A DNA stretch of 64,000 bases from Branchiostoma floridae (taxonomy: Eukaryota; Chordata; Leptocardii; Amphioxiformes; Branchiostomatidae), in the NCBI RefSeq assembly GCF_000003815.2, contig NC_049980.1, positions 5,708,461 through 5,772,460 of the forward strand, read 5' to 3'. Below, piece by piece: positions 11,553-24,500 of the stretch; position 1 is the first letter of the stretch; each line of letters opens with the position of its first letter. The translations under genes and the position numbers were made by a program. Under the pieces are notes generated by a model. The model had not been told where the DNA came from. It did not search any database and saw only the letters and a program-made list of their open reading frames with translations.

Positions 11553-14500
11553 ATGGCAGACGATCGGGAGCCACCTCCTCTTTTCGACGACGAGAAACCC
11601 GACAAGAAAGAAGAGGAAGACGACCTGTTTGCGACTCCAAATGAGGTGGGAATACCTTGAACATACAAGGAAGCGTATAGCTGTTCTTAGAAGCCATTGC
11701 TGTTGATATAGTGGCGTTATCTTTATGCAAACATGGCAGTTTTTTTGGTGGTGCAGTGTTTGCTTTTGGGCGGAAGCTTAGTTAGTGGGACGGGTTCCCC
11801 ACAGTTTTGTCCGGATGTCCTTTTGCTCTGTCACCCGATAAGGTTAGGATGCTAGATCTAGTTAGGAAAGAAACACCTCAACGCCATGCTGTAGAAAAGA
11901 GAGTGCTCTGTGTGACATCAATCTAAATTATAGAAGTCGGAAGCAAAAATCTATGGTGTCCACGTTTCAACCCCCCTCCCACACAAATCAGTTATACCGT
12001 AAATCAGGTAACAGTAGTTACTGTAGTTTACAGAAATACGTATACTTCTCAGGGCACAAATAGCCCAGACAAGTTATATTAACTTTTAGAATGTGTTTAG
12101 TGGCAATGGAATTGTTTCCTGGTCTTTGGAAGACCGGTAGAAAGTATGAGCACCATATTTCTCTATTTGTGATCAGCAACCTGTTTGTAGATGTTTATTA
12201 ATATTACACAAAGATTGATATTGATTTTACAACAGTGTACAACATGTAAGATTGGTGAACAAAGATTAGAATGTAGTGGATTCTTTAGCCATTAAGGTCA
12301 TATTTGGGACTTAAACAGTCTTTTTGTAATTTATATAAACTTTCAGTTATTTGATCGCAAAATAATTGCTGCAGCCATCAATGATCTATGCAAAATTATA
12401 GACTAGATTTCAGACCACCAGCGCGATCTCGATATCTATCGTGCAGGATCTAACTCAGTTGACGTGTGTACTAGTAGGCCCTGGAAACAGTCTGCCATCC
12501 AGGCTACTACCAGTAATACTGTAAATGCAGAAATTTTAGCTGTGGCTTAATTATCGGGTTTTTGCGGTGGCCTCTTCACCGCAAACTTAAAAACACCTAG
12601 AACATTTTTCCATGGCAGTAAGAGACTACAGTGCTACCACGAACTTAAAAGAATACAGGGAAAAGTCCTTTTTCCTGCTAACGCGAAATAAAATCCACAC
12701 GAACTTAAATGCATTTACAGTACTATGCAAGGAATTAAAGTGAATAAACAAGGGTTACTCAGTAAATAAGAACAAACAAATTTGGGACTTTGAACATAAA
12801 TATTGACAAACTTTTGATGTTGTACCAACAGCAAGGTACTTGAACAATGTTGATCCCACGATGATTGTATTCTTTGTTTGTTTGTTTGCTTTTGTCCCCT
12901 TAAATAGTGCTTGAAAATGGGGTTTGTTTCAATCACTCTGCTTGGGTTAACAGTAATCATATGGAAAGATGCTAAGTAAGGCCCAATCTAGACACAGTTT
13001 TTACCGATATCTGTGGAGATGTCGGGAGGGATCTGGAACGTTGGCTGTAGGACACCCGTACGTGGCACTCGCAGTCATAAACAGCTACATAGCCTAATGA
13101 GCCTGCATTATATGCTAATGAGCCCTCCCGAAGTCTGGACGCATCTACACACACACGGAAGTTGTCGGGGACCCCTGCTAAGCTATCGGGGACCCCTGCT
13201 AAGCTATCGGGCAAATGTTCCAGACCTTTCGGGAGAAATTTTCCTGATATCTTTATGGCGATATTGCAGTTCCATCTAGACGCTGAAAAAAAAGCTGTCG
13301 GCACGAGGTTGTCGGCTCGCAGATATCGGGAGAAACTGTGTCTAGATTGTGCCTAAAACTGGGAATGGTTACTAGTAAACACCTCTAAACCAGCCCATGG
13401 AGAATGGTTACCAGGCTGATTCACATCATTGCTTAGATAATTAACAAGAAGATTTTTAACCCTCAGGCCCCTAAGGAAGAGGTAAAAGATGAGCCGGCCA
13501 GCCTGCCCACAGAACCAGCCCAGGACAAGGCCTCGGAGGATCTGTTCGCTGCAGACGATGACCTGTTTGGAGGTAGGGTGTATTACTGGAACGGTTGTTA
13601 GACCTTAGACTAGAGGTGCATGGGGCCCACTATGCATGTGGTGGAATCAACTTTATGGGCGTGTACAGGTGGTCACTATACAAGATGCTTAAAGTGTGTG
13701 TCATTGCAAAAAGCTATCTATAAGGACCACCAAAATGTTGTCATATTGGATTATCCGATAGGAGGTCCTTATGTGGAGGTAGTCACTACTTTGTATGTAG
13801 GTTTGATGATACAGTAGAAGCCGTTAAATTGCACACCCTGTAGCTATTTGGCAGTTTATTTCGTGCAATTATCAGAATGGCGCAACAAAGCGAAGTTATC
13901 CAACTGGACTGGACCAGTTTGGGACTTTTAAATCTTGTGCGATTAACAGAAGTGTGTGATAATCCGTTGTGCAATGAATTGGCTTCTACTGTACATGTAT
14001 CATATTTTTGGGACATGTGTCATATATTGGGTCAATGACATTTTTTCGATAGGTCATGTACAATATACTTTAAAAAGGCAGAAATTTCAAGACAAGTAGA
14101 TGTCAAATCAGCTATAGAACAAACCAAAAAGATTGTTTTCAACATAAAGATAACATGATGACATCGTGGTGATTGACAGATAAACAGGAAGGCCCGGTTG
14201 AGGTAGACACATCGAAGCTCCGTCGGAAACTTACAGAGGACGTAGACGACCTCTCACCCATAGAGGAACCAAAGCCTCTTATTCCGACAGCGGCAGATTC
14301 GGGCAAACCGCCCCAGAGTGATGCGGCTGCTAAAAAAGAACCTCCAAAAGAGAAAGAAAAGGCAAAGGAAGTCAAACCTGCTTATAAAGAAGAGCCAGCA
14401 AATGTTTCAACTGATCAGCCACTGCTCAAGCCAATGAAAGTGTCTGTAGACCTTCATACCCCAAAACCTGGTAACCAAGAATTTTTTCTCTCTATCTCTT

Positions 14501-17500
14501 CATGGAACAAGCAAGTTGGCATGTCTTCGGTTTTCCTTTTTCAGTCTTGATATCCAAAATACAAAATGTACATCTTGTTGCAAATTTGGATCTTGAAAAA
14601 ATTTTGTTTTTGTCACATCACTGGCAATGTCAAAGAGGATGATGAAAAAATGGACAAAGTAAATTGTAGACTAAATTTATCGTAGATCCAACTTGCTTGT
14701 TTCTAACACAGGTGGTGGCATGCTGTAGAACGGGTGCTGTTTTTTTCCTCGCACATTGAACAGTCCTCCAGGGTTGGACAATCCAAAATTTCACTAGCGC
14801 TAGTATAAGGCAACTACATGTACAATTTACATTGGTCATTCATACTTGTCCATTGACTAACTTTTTGCCGGCCCAAAATTTTAATAACGTTTTTCTGTTC
14901 ATTTTACTTGCAATGAAATACTGTTTTGTCTATTTTCAGTAAAAAAAAATCATAAAATCATACTAGCCCAGTTGGGTGATTAATAAGTAAAGCATGACAT
15001 GTGCTTGTCTGATAAGCACATTCACTTGCCTTGGGCAATTGGACCAGTGGACTTGTCCAACCCTGAAATTACTCTGAAATTGCATTGCTTCATAGAACCT
15101 ATACATAGCATTTCTAATTGCATTTATTTGGTTCTTTCTTTCCCTCAAATTCACGCATGTTACATACACATTGTGTAGGTAGCCCTATGCTATACTGATA
15201 TAAGCTGGTGTAATGTGTTTTCTGTTGTGTTTTTTTTAATACATTTTCAAAACAAATTTCAGGAGGTGGCATAATGTAGACTGCAGAAGACACTTTTACT
15301 GCTATACATAGCACGGAGACTCTTGCATTTTGACCTCTCAACTTTCGTTTCAATCTCATCTTAAGTTTCTTTCAAAATGGTCAAGATCTCGGTGTATCTT
15401 GGCGTCGTTGTCTTGACACAAATTTCTTACAGAGCCCTGGAACAAGGAAAAGTATTTAGCACAAAACCAACAGGAAGACACAACTGTGACTCCAGCTCAA
15501 GAGGCTCAAGAGGTGGAAGACCTCATGATGCCTCCTCAGACAAAATCGCCTGTTAAGCATGGTGAAGAACCAGCCGTTGAGACAAGTGAACAGCCACGAC
15601 TGAAACCTATGAAAGTGTCTGTTGATCTCTTTGGTCCCAAACCTGGTAACTCCAAAAATGTTTCTTTTTTCTTTTCTTCTCTTCTACATAAAGAAACAAG
15701 CCAGTCTTCTGACACTTAATTGTATTGAACGGAGTGATTTGAGTTTTTCTGCTGACCAAATATCTTACGAATGAACTTGAAGAAAAACTGTGAACAGCTT
15801 AGTTAGATTTGACTGGCTTGTTTCTTAAAGAAACAAGCCAGTCTTCTGACACTAAATTGTATTGAATAGAGTAATTTGAGTTTTTCTGCTGACCAAATAT
15901 CTTACGAATGAACTTGAAGAAAAACTATGAACAATTTGGTTAGATTTGACTGGCTTGTCTCTTGAAGATACAGGACTGGTGCAAAATCAGCTGGTGCAGT
16001 TTCTAAAAACTGTCATGTCTTAAGATTTCTGTGGCAGTGTCTTACTCCTTACAGATCTGTTGGTGGCACTGTACTGTAGAGACGCTGCTTGTATGTGCTT
16101 GTCATATATTTTTCCACTGCAAGAATGTTATACACATGCTTATAGTTACTAGTATATAGTGGCAAATAAATATCCTACAGTAGACCTGGTGTGGCATGTT
16201 TCTTATCATACTTAAAAATGGTACAACCACGTTAACAGCTTTCAATATTTTTTTGATAATGTTCCATTGAGTTGAAGATTACACAAAAATTTGTGTGCAT
16301 CTTCCTATTCATGAATATGTTTTCCTTTCATATCAAAATTTCTTATTATTTATAGGAGGAGGGGAAAGCTTAAAGGCTGCTGACACTGACTGCTTATCTT
16401 AACATGTACTTGATATTTCATTTTAGGGATAACCGTTTTACAATCTTTTCAAAATGCTAGCCTAAAGATTTCTGAATTTCATGAAGTTCTGGAGATGAAC
16501 AAGTCATGTTTTTTCGTGTGTGTGTTTAGCACAAAACATGCAGGAGGAATCGGCCGCCCCGCCCCAACTGGAAGTTGTGGATGAACCCCCTCCTGAGATG
16601 GACATCTCTGGTAACAACTCTGCAACTACTGTCTGTCTGTCTGTCTGTCTGTCTGTCCTTCTGTACTGTCTGTCTGTGTATACATTCATTGAAATGGCCT
16701 CATGGGATTATTCCTTGTTTTTTTAGGCCACAATTACTTTTTAAACTGTTTCATTGATTTAAAGTACTGTAAATGCAGAAATGTTCGCGGTGGATTAATG
16801 TTCGCGGTTTTCGCGGTGACCACTTCACCGCGAATTTAAAACCACCGCGAACATTTTTCTATTATAGTATTAGACTGCAGTCTATGGTGTTACCGCGAAA
16901 TTAAAACCACCGCGAAAAGTCCTTTTTCCCGTTATCGCGAAATTAAATCCCCGCGAACTTAAATGAATTTACAGTAACTAATTACAATGTAAGGTAGAAG
17001 ATTAGGCCATGTGAATTAAATTACATGGATGACATCTGTTTGTGCAACCGCGAAATTAAAACCACCGTGAAAAGTCCGTTTTCCTGCTATCGTGAAAAAT
17101 TAAATCTCTGCGAGCTTAAATGCAGTTACAGTACACGTATATCATACATTGCCCCCCAAAAAATATCGGTAAACGCATTATGTTGTAGAATGCCATTTTT
17201 AGTCAATTCCGAAGTCAAAATGTGGAAAATGTGTGCAAAAGTGGAAAATGTCTAGAATCTATTGTTTGCTTTACCATACCCTACATGTGTTAAGTCATTT
17301 GTTCAACCTTCCTAGCCACTTAGATTTTGTAATGAATTTGAAACTTTTTTCTTGCAAGATGTTTTTTTTCCACATGCTCGCATTAGTTTTGGGTTTCCCA
17401 GAGGACGTCATCCATTTATTATGAACATGGCCTAACACCTTTCTAATGTCCTCTCTGTCTGTCTTTCTGACTCTACTTCTTTACCTTCAGCTTTATCGAC

Positions 17501-18554
17501 AGGGCTAAATATTCCTTCAATTGAGTCTTAACTCATTGTTTGCTCTCAACTTGAACCCTAATCACAATGCCATGAATTTGAACTTAATCATCTTTATTGT
17601 TGATTTGCAGCCACGCAACTGACAGAAATCAGACAAATGAAAATGAAGAGATGTGCACCAATACAATATACAATTTTTACTTACCAACACACATAGAAAA
17701 TATATTGCAATGTCTTTCTGTTGATCTTGCTCATGATCAGTTACACATATACACTGTATATATATATTGCATTGCAGCAATTTTTAAGGGTAGACATCAG
17801 AGTTTGGCCTGCCCTTTGGAAATTAGAGCTTACCAGAAGAAACACTGAAACAAATCAACATTTAGGCATTATCTCAAATTTCAACCCGATTTTCAACGAT
17901 TTTGGTGACTTAATCATTAACCAATCTAAGCGTTCTACGGCCAAACGCAACTCTGACGTCCTTAGATTACACGGATTTTATCACTTTAATTATGTACACG
18001 TTTTCATGTCTGTATGTGTCTACTTCTCTTAATAAATTCAAGATGACAGTGTAAGCATGATTTCAATGATTGTGAATGACTGACATTGCTTATTTCCAAT
18101 AAGTCTATAGCCAACCCCACTTTGATGGTTAACTGGAAGAACTCAATATACTTCTGACTGTTGAAGATAAAATAAAAATTATGACAACATTAATTATCAT
18201 TTGCTGATGAACTAATGCCTTTTTTTTTATATTAGGTCTTGATTTTCCACTGAAAAAAACCCAGACATGATTGCATATTTTGATTGACATACCAATGAAC
18301 AGTTGATTTGAAAAATGATTGACACTTGTCCATGATTGACACCTGTCACAGGAGAAGGTGAGGAGGTAGACCTGGACTCCCCCGAGACAGAGGGCCCCTC
18401 CAGCCCGGCTAAGATGGAGCCAGACTCTGACTCCTCCCCCCTGGAGGCACCCCCCATGGCGGAGGTGCTCCCCCCTGCCAAACCTGTGACGGAGGAGAAG
18501 CCCAAGCCAACCCCCGCCCCCCGCAAACCCTCCATGGAGAAATCCAAGGAAGAG
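11553..18554 (+). CDS. SNX2: SNX1/2 N-terminal disordered region (exons 1-6)
   Basis: Exons 1-6 encode an acidic, Pro-rich, probably unstructured tail of about 329 residues. It holds three acidic-DLF motifs, EDDLFATP in exon 1 and SEDLFAAD and DDDLFGG in exon 2. In SNX1/2 such motifs bind the SNX27 FERM domain. Exons 3, 4 and 5 are all symmetric phase 1-1 exons. Exons 3 and 4 end in the same module, [19 protein letters not shown] (19 of 27 residues identical over the full module), and exon 5 opens with AQNMQEES, resembling AQNQQEDT inside exon 4. This indicates internal exon duplication and permits in-frame exon skipping. Exon 6 ([16 protein letters not shown] onward) is Ser/Pro/Glu-rich. Confidence 0.85.
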
Positions 18555-21500
18555 GTGAATAATTAAAAAAATTAAATAAGGCTCTGAACATGGTGTTACC
18601 TTGTATGTAAAGGGCATATCTCACTGGACTGAGGTACAGTGGCAGTACAGTAGCATCTGACACCACCAGGCATGCATATCACTACCAAAAAGGATTTTTT
18701 CTTATTTTGCTTACCCCATGGACAATTCTTATATGAAGAAAAATATTCTTGCAGGAAGAAAATTGAGAATAAAATTCAAGCAAAACGAGAAACCACAAAT
18801 TTTTTTTTTAGACATTTAAGCAAAATCTTCTTATTTTTTCTTATGATGCAAGAAAAAAATTCTACAAATTCTTGTTTTTTTCTTAGCAGGTTCAACTCGT
18901 AAGAAATACAAGAATTTTTTTCTTCCTGGAAGATAAATTTTCTGTTAGGAAGCAAAACAAGATAAACAAGAAAAAGCATTTTAAGAAATACAAGAAAACA
19001 AATCTCAAAGTTTCTCAAAAACTTGACAAGCAAAAATTTGCTTGCCCCATGGACAAGCACATTTTTCTAAGATTTCTTGGAGACAGAATAATTTTCTTCC
19101 TAGAAGAAAAATTTTCTGTGAAGAAGCAAAACAAGATAAACAAGAAAAAGCATTTTTGGTAGCATATAGGTCACGTATATGTGTGCCAGATACATTCGGG
19201 CGCGGCACATAGGTCACGTATATATCCGGTTGTGGCAGTTTAACAGAAAAAATAGTCGCTAAATGCCCCTAATGTATATTGGTGACAAAGGCAGAAAGGT
19301 GAAGTAAATAAATAGATGCCAACATACTGCAGTCCAGTGACATATCCCCTTTAGGTGTTGGTTTTCTTTTTGTCGTGATTTTGGTATCACCAGTAACTGT
19401 TTATTACTTTTCCTTTGCATCTTGCACTTATGAGGGAAAAAATAATTGTTATGTCTTTGTGGGACTGTCTGTGTCATTGGTTTCTTTACATTTATAAGAC
19501 AGGATCGTGTAGATGGAAGCCCTGTGTTATTTTTCTTCATGTCCAGATGTGTCATTTTTTGCTTGTTGGAGAAGGCAGTTATGAATGGTATTGGAAAAAT
19601 GATTTTCCCTATGACAATATCATTTACAAAGCCATCTTGCTCATTTTTTTTTCATTTCCTGCTTACAAAACTCAGATTTTTCTTTACTTTAACTGTTAGT
19701 GTTACAAGCCAAACTGATGTAACTTTGGTCCAAAGTTGAACCACTCAAACATGAAATGGTTTTCCCATTTTGTTACGTGTTAGTTGCCTCTAACTAGAGA
19801 AATCTGACTGATAATGTCCTCTTGTTGTGTGTTGTTACAGGTAGGGTACACCTCTTTTGCCCAGGTACCCTCTGCCCTTTCCTCACTGTACTGTAACGGT
19901 GTTTGTGATAAGGATACAAAATGTATACTGTAATAATATAAAGGTGCATGTGCATGGTTGGCACTTTTGGTCATCTTCAACTTTTTTTGTATAGCCTAAA
20001 TTTGCCTGTTTTTCTATTATGAGGATGCACGAGGGGGCATGTGTCGTTTTTTATTTTTGGTATCAAAATTAGATTATACAGTCAAAACTGTTCAAGAAGA
20101 CCACTCAGGACCGATAGAATCTTGTCTATGTGGACAGGTATTAAGGATTCTAAAAGACAGGTATTAAGGATTCTAAAAGACAGGTATTAAGGATTCTAAA
20201 AGACAGGTATTAAGGATTCTAAATGCTTGCCACATGGTTCTTATGGGAGGTCACTTGTACAGGTTTGACTGTACTTTTGCACTATACCTGGGCATTCAAT
20301 AGATAGGATTTAGTTTCAATTGTGTATTTTTATGTCAAGTACATTTGTAAGGTACATGGTAAATTTGGCTCACCTAGTTGCAAAAGGTTTAGAACAAGGA
20401 AATTTGTCATCTGACACGTTATCAACTTCTTTGCTTTTAAGTTGTATTAATCATAATGACATTATAATGTACTACATACATGTACCTACATTTAGTGTTT
20501 AACCATCATCAGCGTTTCAGTTTCTTGGGAATACATCGAGTATTTAGTTTACTACAGTTAGTTGTACATATATGTTCTATGTTCAACTTGCCATTCTACT
20601 GGTGGCATCTGTAAATAAGAGAAAGAGCTGATTCTTTTATTATAAAAGAGGGCAAGACTGCTAAGAATAAATGTATGTTGGGGGGGGGGCAGTCTTTAGA
20701 TGTCTAAAAGGTGTACAGTCAAACCTGTATTAGGGGCCACCTCTACAGAGGGGCCACCTGTCCATAGTGGCCACTTTTTGTCGGTCCCTTGGGTATTTTA
20801 TCTACAAGTTACCACCTCTATACAGAGGCCACCTGTCTATAGTGGCCACATTTGTCCAGTCCCTTGAGTGGCCGCTATAGACAGGTTTGACTGTACTATT
20901 TTGAAGTATGAAAATGAAGGTGGAGTCTTGTGCAATCATGTTCATTTTGTTTTCCGTTGTACAGCCGGTACATTTTGTTGTGAACTGGTTGCTTAACTTT
21001 GCCTAATCTATAACTTAATCTTTGGGAAAATATTGTGCTAGTGTCACTTTAACAGGCAAGTACACATGTTTGATCAGCCTCAGCCAGAAATAAGGTACAT
21101 AACTCAAATTTTGGGGCACAATAGTTATGAATCAGGTAATACTATGAATCCTTGTTTTATCGATTCATTATCCACCCAATTTTACATTATCAATTATAAA
21201 GTTGTTAGAAATGTACTTTTCAATAAACGTCTTCTTGAAAATCAGTATTGGTAAGTAAGTAGCAAGGAAACAATGATAAACTATGATCATGTGGATTGTG
21301 TCCCTCATATTAGGGGTGGCGCACGCCGGTTGAAACCCTTTACGAGGTCGAAAAACACTGAAAATGGGTCAACTTCACCGCCTTCAAACAGATATTTATC
21401 AAAGTAAATGTGTTTAAAATTTAGTATATAAGTTGAATAAAGTCTTTCTCTTACCATTTGTGCAATTTTTATTAAAATACCTTGAATAGTAAGCGAGAAA

Positions 21501-24500
21501 TGGCCCATCGGGCGACGCGAGTTTCGTCCGCGGGGCCTCGTGCACCCCGCGCCCGCGCGGACTTGCGCGGCGATCCGTCATCACTTGGAGCTCATTTCCC
21601 GATGACGTGTACACAACAGCCAAGAAAGCTAGCCACCAATTTGTAAGAGTCATATCATGAAATCTACAAACATTAAAAAAAAATATTTGATGCATATGAG
21701 GATACCCTTCGTATTTCAAAACTAGAAAGAAGCAGGTATCTGGCTTTCAGTGAAGCAAGTTGACCTGAGGTCACAGCTCTACTGTCCGAGTTTTTCATTT
21801 CTTTCTCTCGTACCAAACATTACTTGGTGTCCAGCAAAGTAACAAATTGACTGAATATAATCCCAACATTGATTTGAAAGTTTTGATAGATATTCCTAAA
21901 TGACTTCATTCTTTATAACTATTCCCCAAGACTTGAATTGTGCACCTTATTTGTGGTCGAGGCAGCAAACTTTCTCACCCCAAGTATGAAACTAACTTAG
22001 GCCAATAATAATTTTTAAAAGTGTGCTACATTGAGTTTTTATGCTGTTGTTTGTTCCAGATTGAAGAGGAGGAAAGTGGGGACCAGTTTGCCTTGGACAT
22101 CAAGGTGCATGATCCGGGCAAAATTGGTAAGTTTTACTGAGGTTAGCTGTCATACCAACAAAAATCTATACATTACAGTGTCACTGATCTTTTGGTAATG
22201 AAATTACATTTTATGATCGGCCTATGCGTACATTATGCAATGTACTGTAAATGCATTTAAGTTTGCGGGGATTTAATTTCGCGGTAGCGGGAAAAAGGAC
22301 TTTTCGCGGTGGTATTAATTTCGCGGTAGCACCATGCACTGTTGTCTCTTTAAGACTACCATGAAAAAATGTTCGCGGTGGTTTTAATTTCGCGGTAAAC
22401 GCGAACATTAATCCACCGCGAACATTTCTGCATTTACAGTATAGTATGTACATCTTTGTAATTCTTCAGTTTTCAGGGTTTAACAATAAATAACTTGTTT
22501 TTCTAAAATTCACTTGTCATATCAAGCAAATACCTGAAAAACTTACTTGCCTGAAACAATTGTTTTCACTTGCCCGTAATTGAAAAAAAAAATTCTATGT
22601 ATTTTCACTTCCTGCATTGCAATATTTTTATTATTGGCTCTATTTTTCTGTGTTGACCAATGCTTGATGCCATGACTGAAAAGTAACATGTCAAGTGCAT
22701 CAAAATCTCACCCATGGAAAAATCTTACTTGCCCGATCGGATAAGTTGAGTAGAACATTGGCTTACCCGATCAACACTTTCACTTGCCTGGGACAATTGG
22801 TCTAGTGGACTTCTCCAACCCTGGTTAAATATAGATTTTAAATACTTACATAATCTTTAAAAAATTGTGACAAAACATTAATCATCTTCCAGGTGATGGT
22901 ATGGGGGCCTACATGAGTTATAAAGTCACTACTCAGGTGAGCATTCATGCACATACAAGCACACATTTACGATTGCTGAGGATGTACCATGTATAATTGA
23001 GATAGGTATGTTATCTTATATGGTACGGTAGTGTACAAATGTAGTTCAGTGGATATTTTTTTTTTACAGTGTTTAAAAGAATAGAGTTGATGAAGATTCA
23101 ATGCAATGAAATGTACACAAGGTATATGTCATTGTGTATTTAATTTGTTACAACCAATGAAAGCCTGTGGTATGAATATATACAACAAGTTGCAGTGGAT
23201 ATGTCAAAGTTGTTGTCACATTTGTCGGATCGAAAGAAGTCAGAATACAAGACTTAGTGTTAAGATTGAGAGCTCCTTCAAAGTGAATATGCGTATCTAC
23301 ATTAAGTAATAAATCATATTAATCTTCACACAAGTGTCTCGATTTTGGAGAGGAAAAAAAGGTCAGTGCATACACACACTAGATATTTTCTTTCCCAAAC
23401 TTTCTGTACCTCCTAGTCCTACTTCTGCTTTCCTGATTTTTGTGGTATCTTTGTGATTTGTATAATGATCCTGTTTCTCTCTCTACTATATAGACCAGCA
23501 TTCCTGCCTTCAGGCGCCCCAGCATGACGGTCACGCGACGATTCAGCGACTTCCTCGGCCTTCACGAAAAGCTGTCGCAGAAACACGTCCACATTGGCCG
23601 CATCGTGCCCCCTGCTCCCGAGAAGAGTGTTGTTGGTGGGTGGTCCTTCTTTACTACACATTGTATTTATTTCATTGTAATTGTATCTCACTTTAAGATA
23701 GCCTGATTAAATCTCGCTTATAGCAGCCCGCCAATCATCTGCCGGCCCACTAGGAGGGGCCAGTTACAGCCCTGGACAGCGGAGTTTGTGTTACACAGAA
23801 TAACTTTAAGAGAGTCTTGTTACAGTATTGTTCAGGTTTGATTGTGTACCTTTGTCTATCTGAAAGACTGTGCTTAAATCCAGTTTCTTTTGTTCATTGT
23901 TTCTTGGCAGGCATGACCAAGATAAAGATGTCCAAGGAAGATACCAGCTCTACTGAGTTTGTGGAGAAGAGGAGGGCCCTCCTGGAAAGGTACAGAAGTG
24001 GGGATGGAATCTTATGATGTGAAGATAATTATCTATATCGTACAATGTAACAAGAAAGATACAGATTTACTCTGGTCAGGTAACATTTACACTCCCCTAA
24101 AAGGAGGATAAAGTATTCCAGGGTTTTCACCAGAAATTTAGAGTAGGGTATTGCTGTAGTTAAGAGGACAGTTAAAGATGCCTATAGGATAAGAACAAGT
24201 TATGAAAAATAGCTTGTATGATTCAACAGGACATTTATACGCAGTTGGTTGAATAGTATGGAAGCAGCGTATAACTACATGCATATGTAGCATGGCACCC
24301 AGGCTACTGAATTTATGCAAAATGACTTTTGAAAAAATTGCTGCAGCTTCTTTTTTGCATTGCTTAGGAAAAGGTTTGCATAACCCTGTAAATTTAGTTG
24401 TACTTTTTTGCCCAACATGCTGTAACACTTGTTTTGTTTTCCCTGTAGGTTCCTGCAGAGAATAAGTATCCACCCAGTCCTTCAGATGGACCCAGACTTC

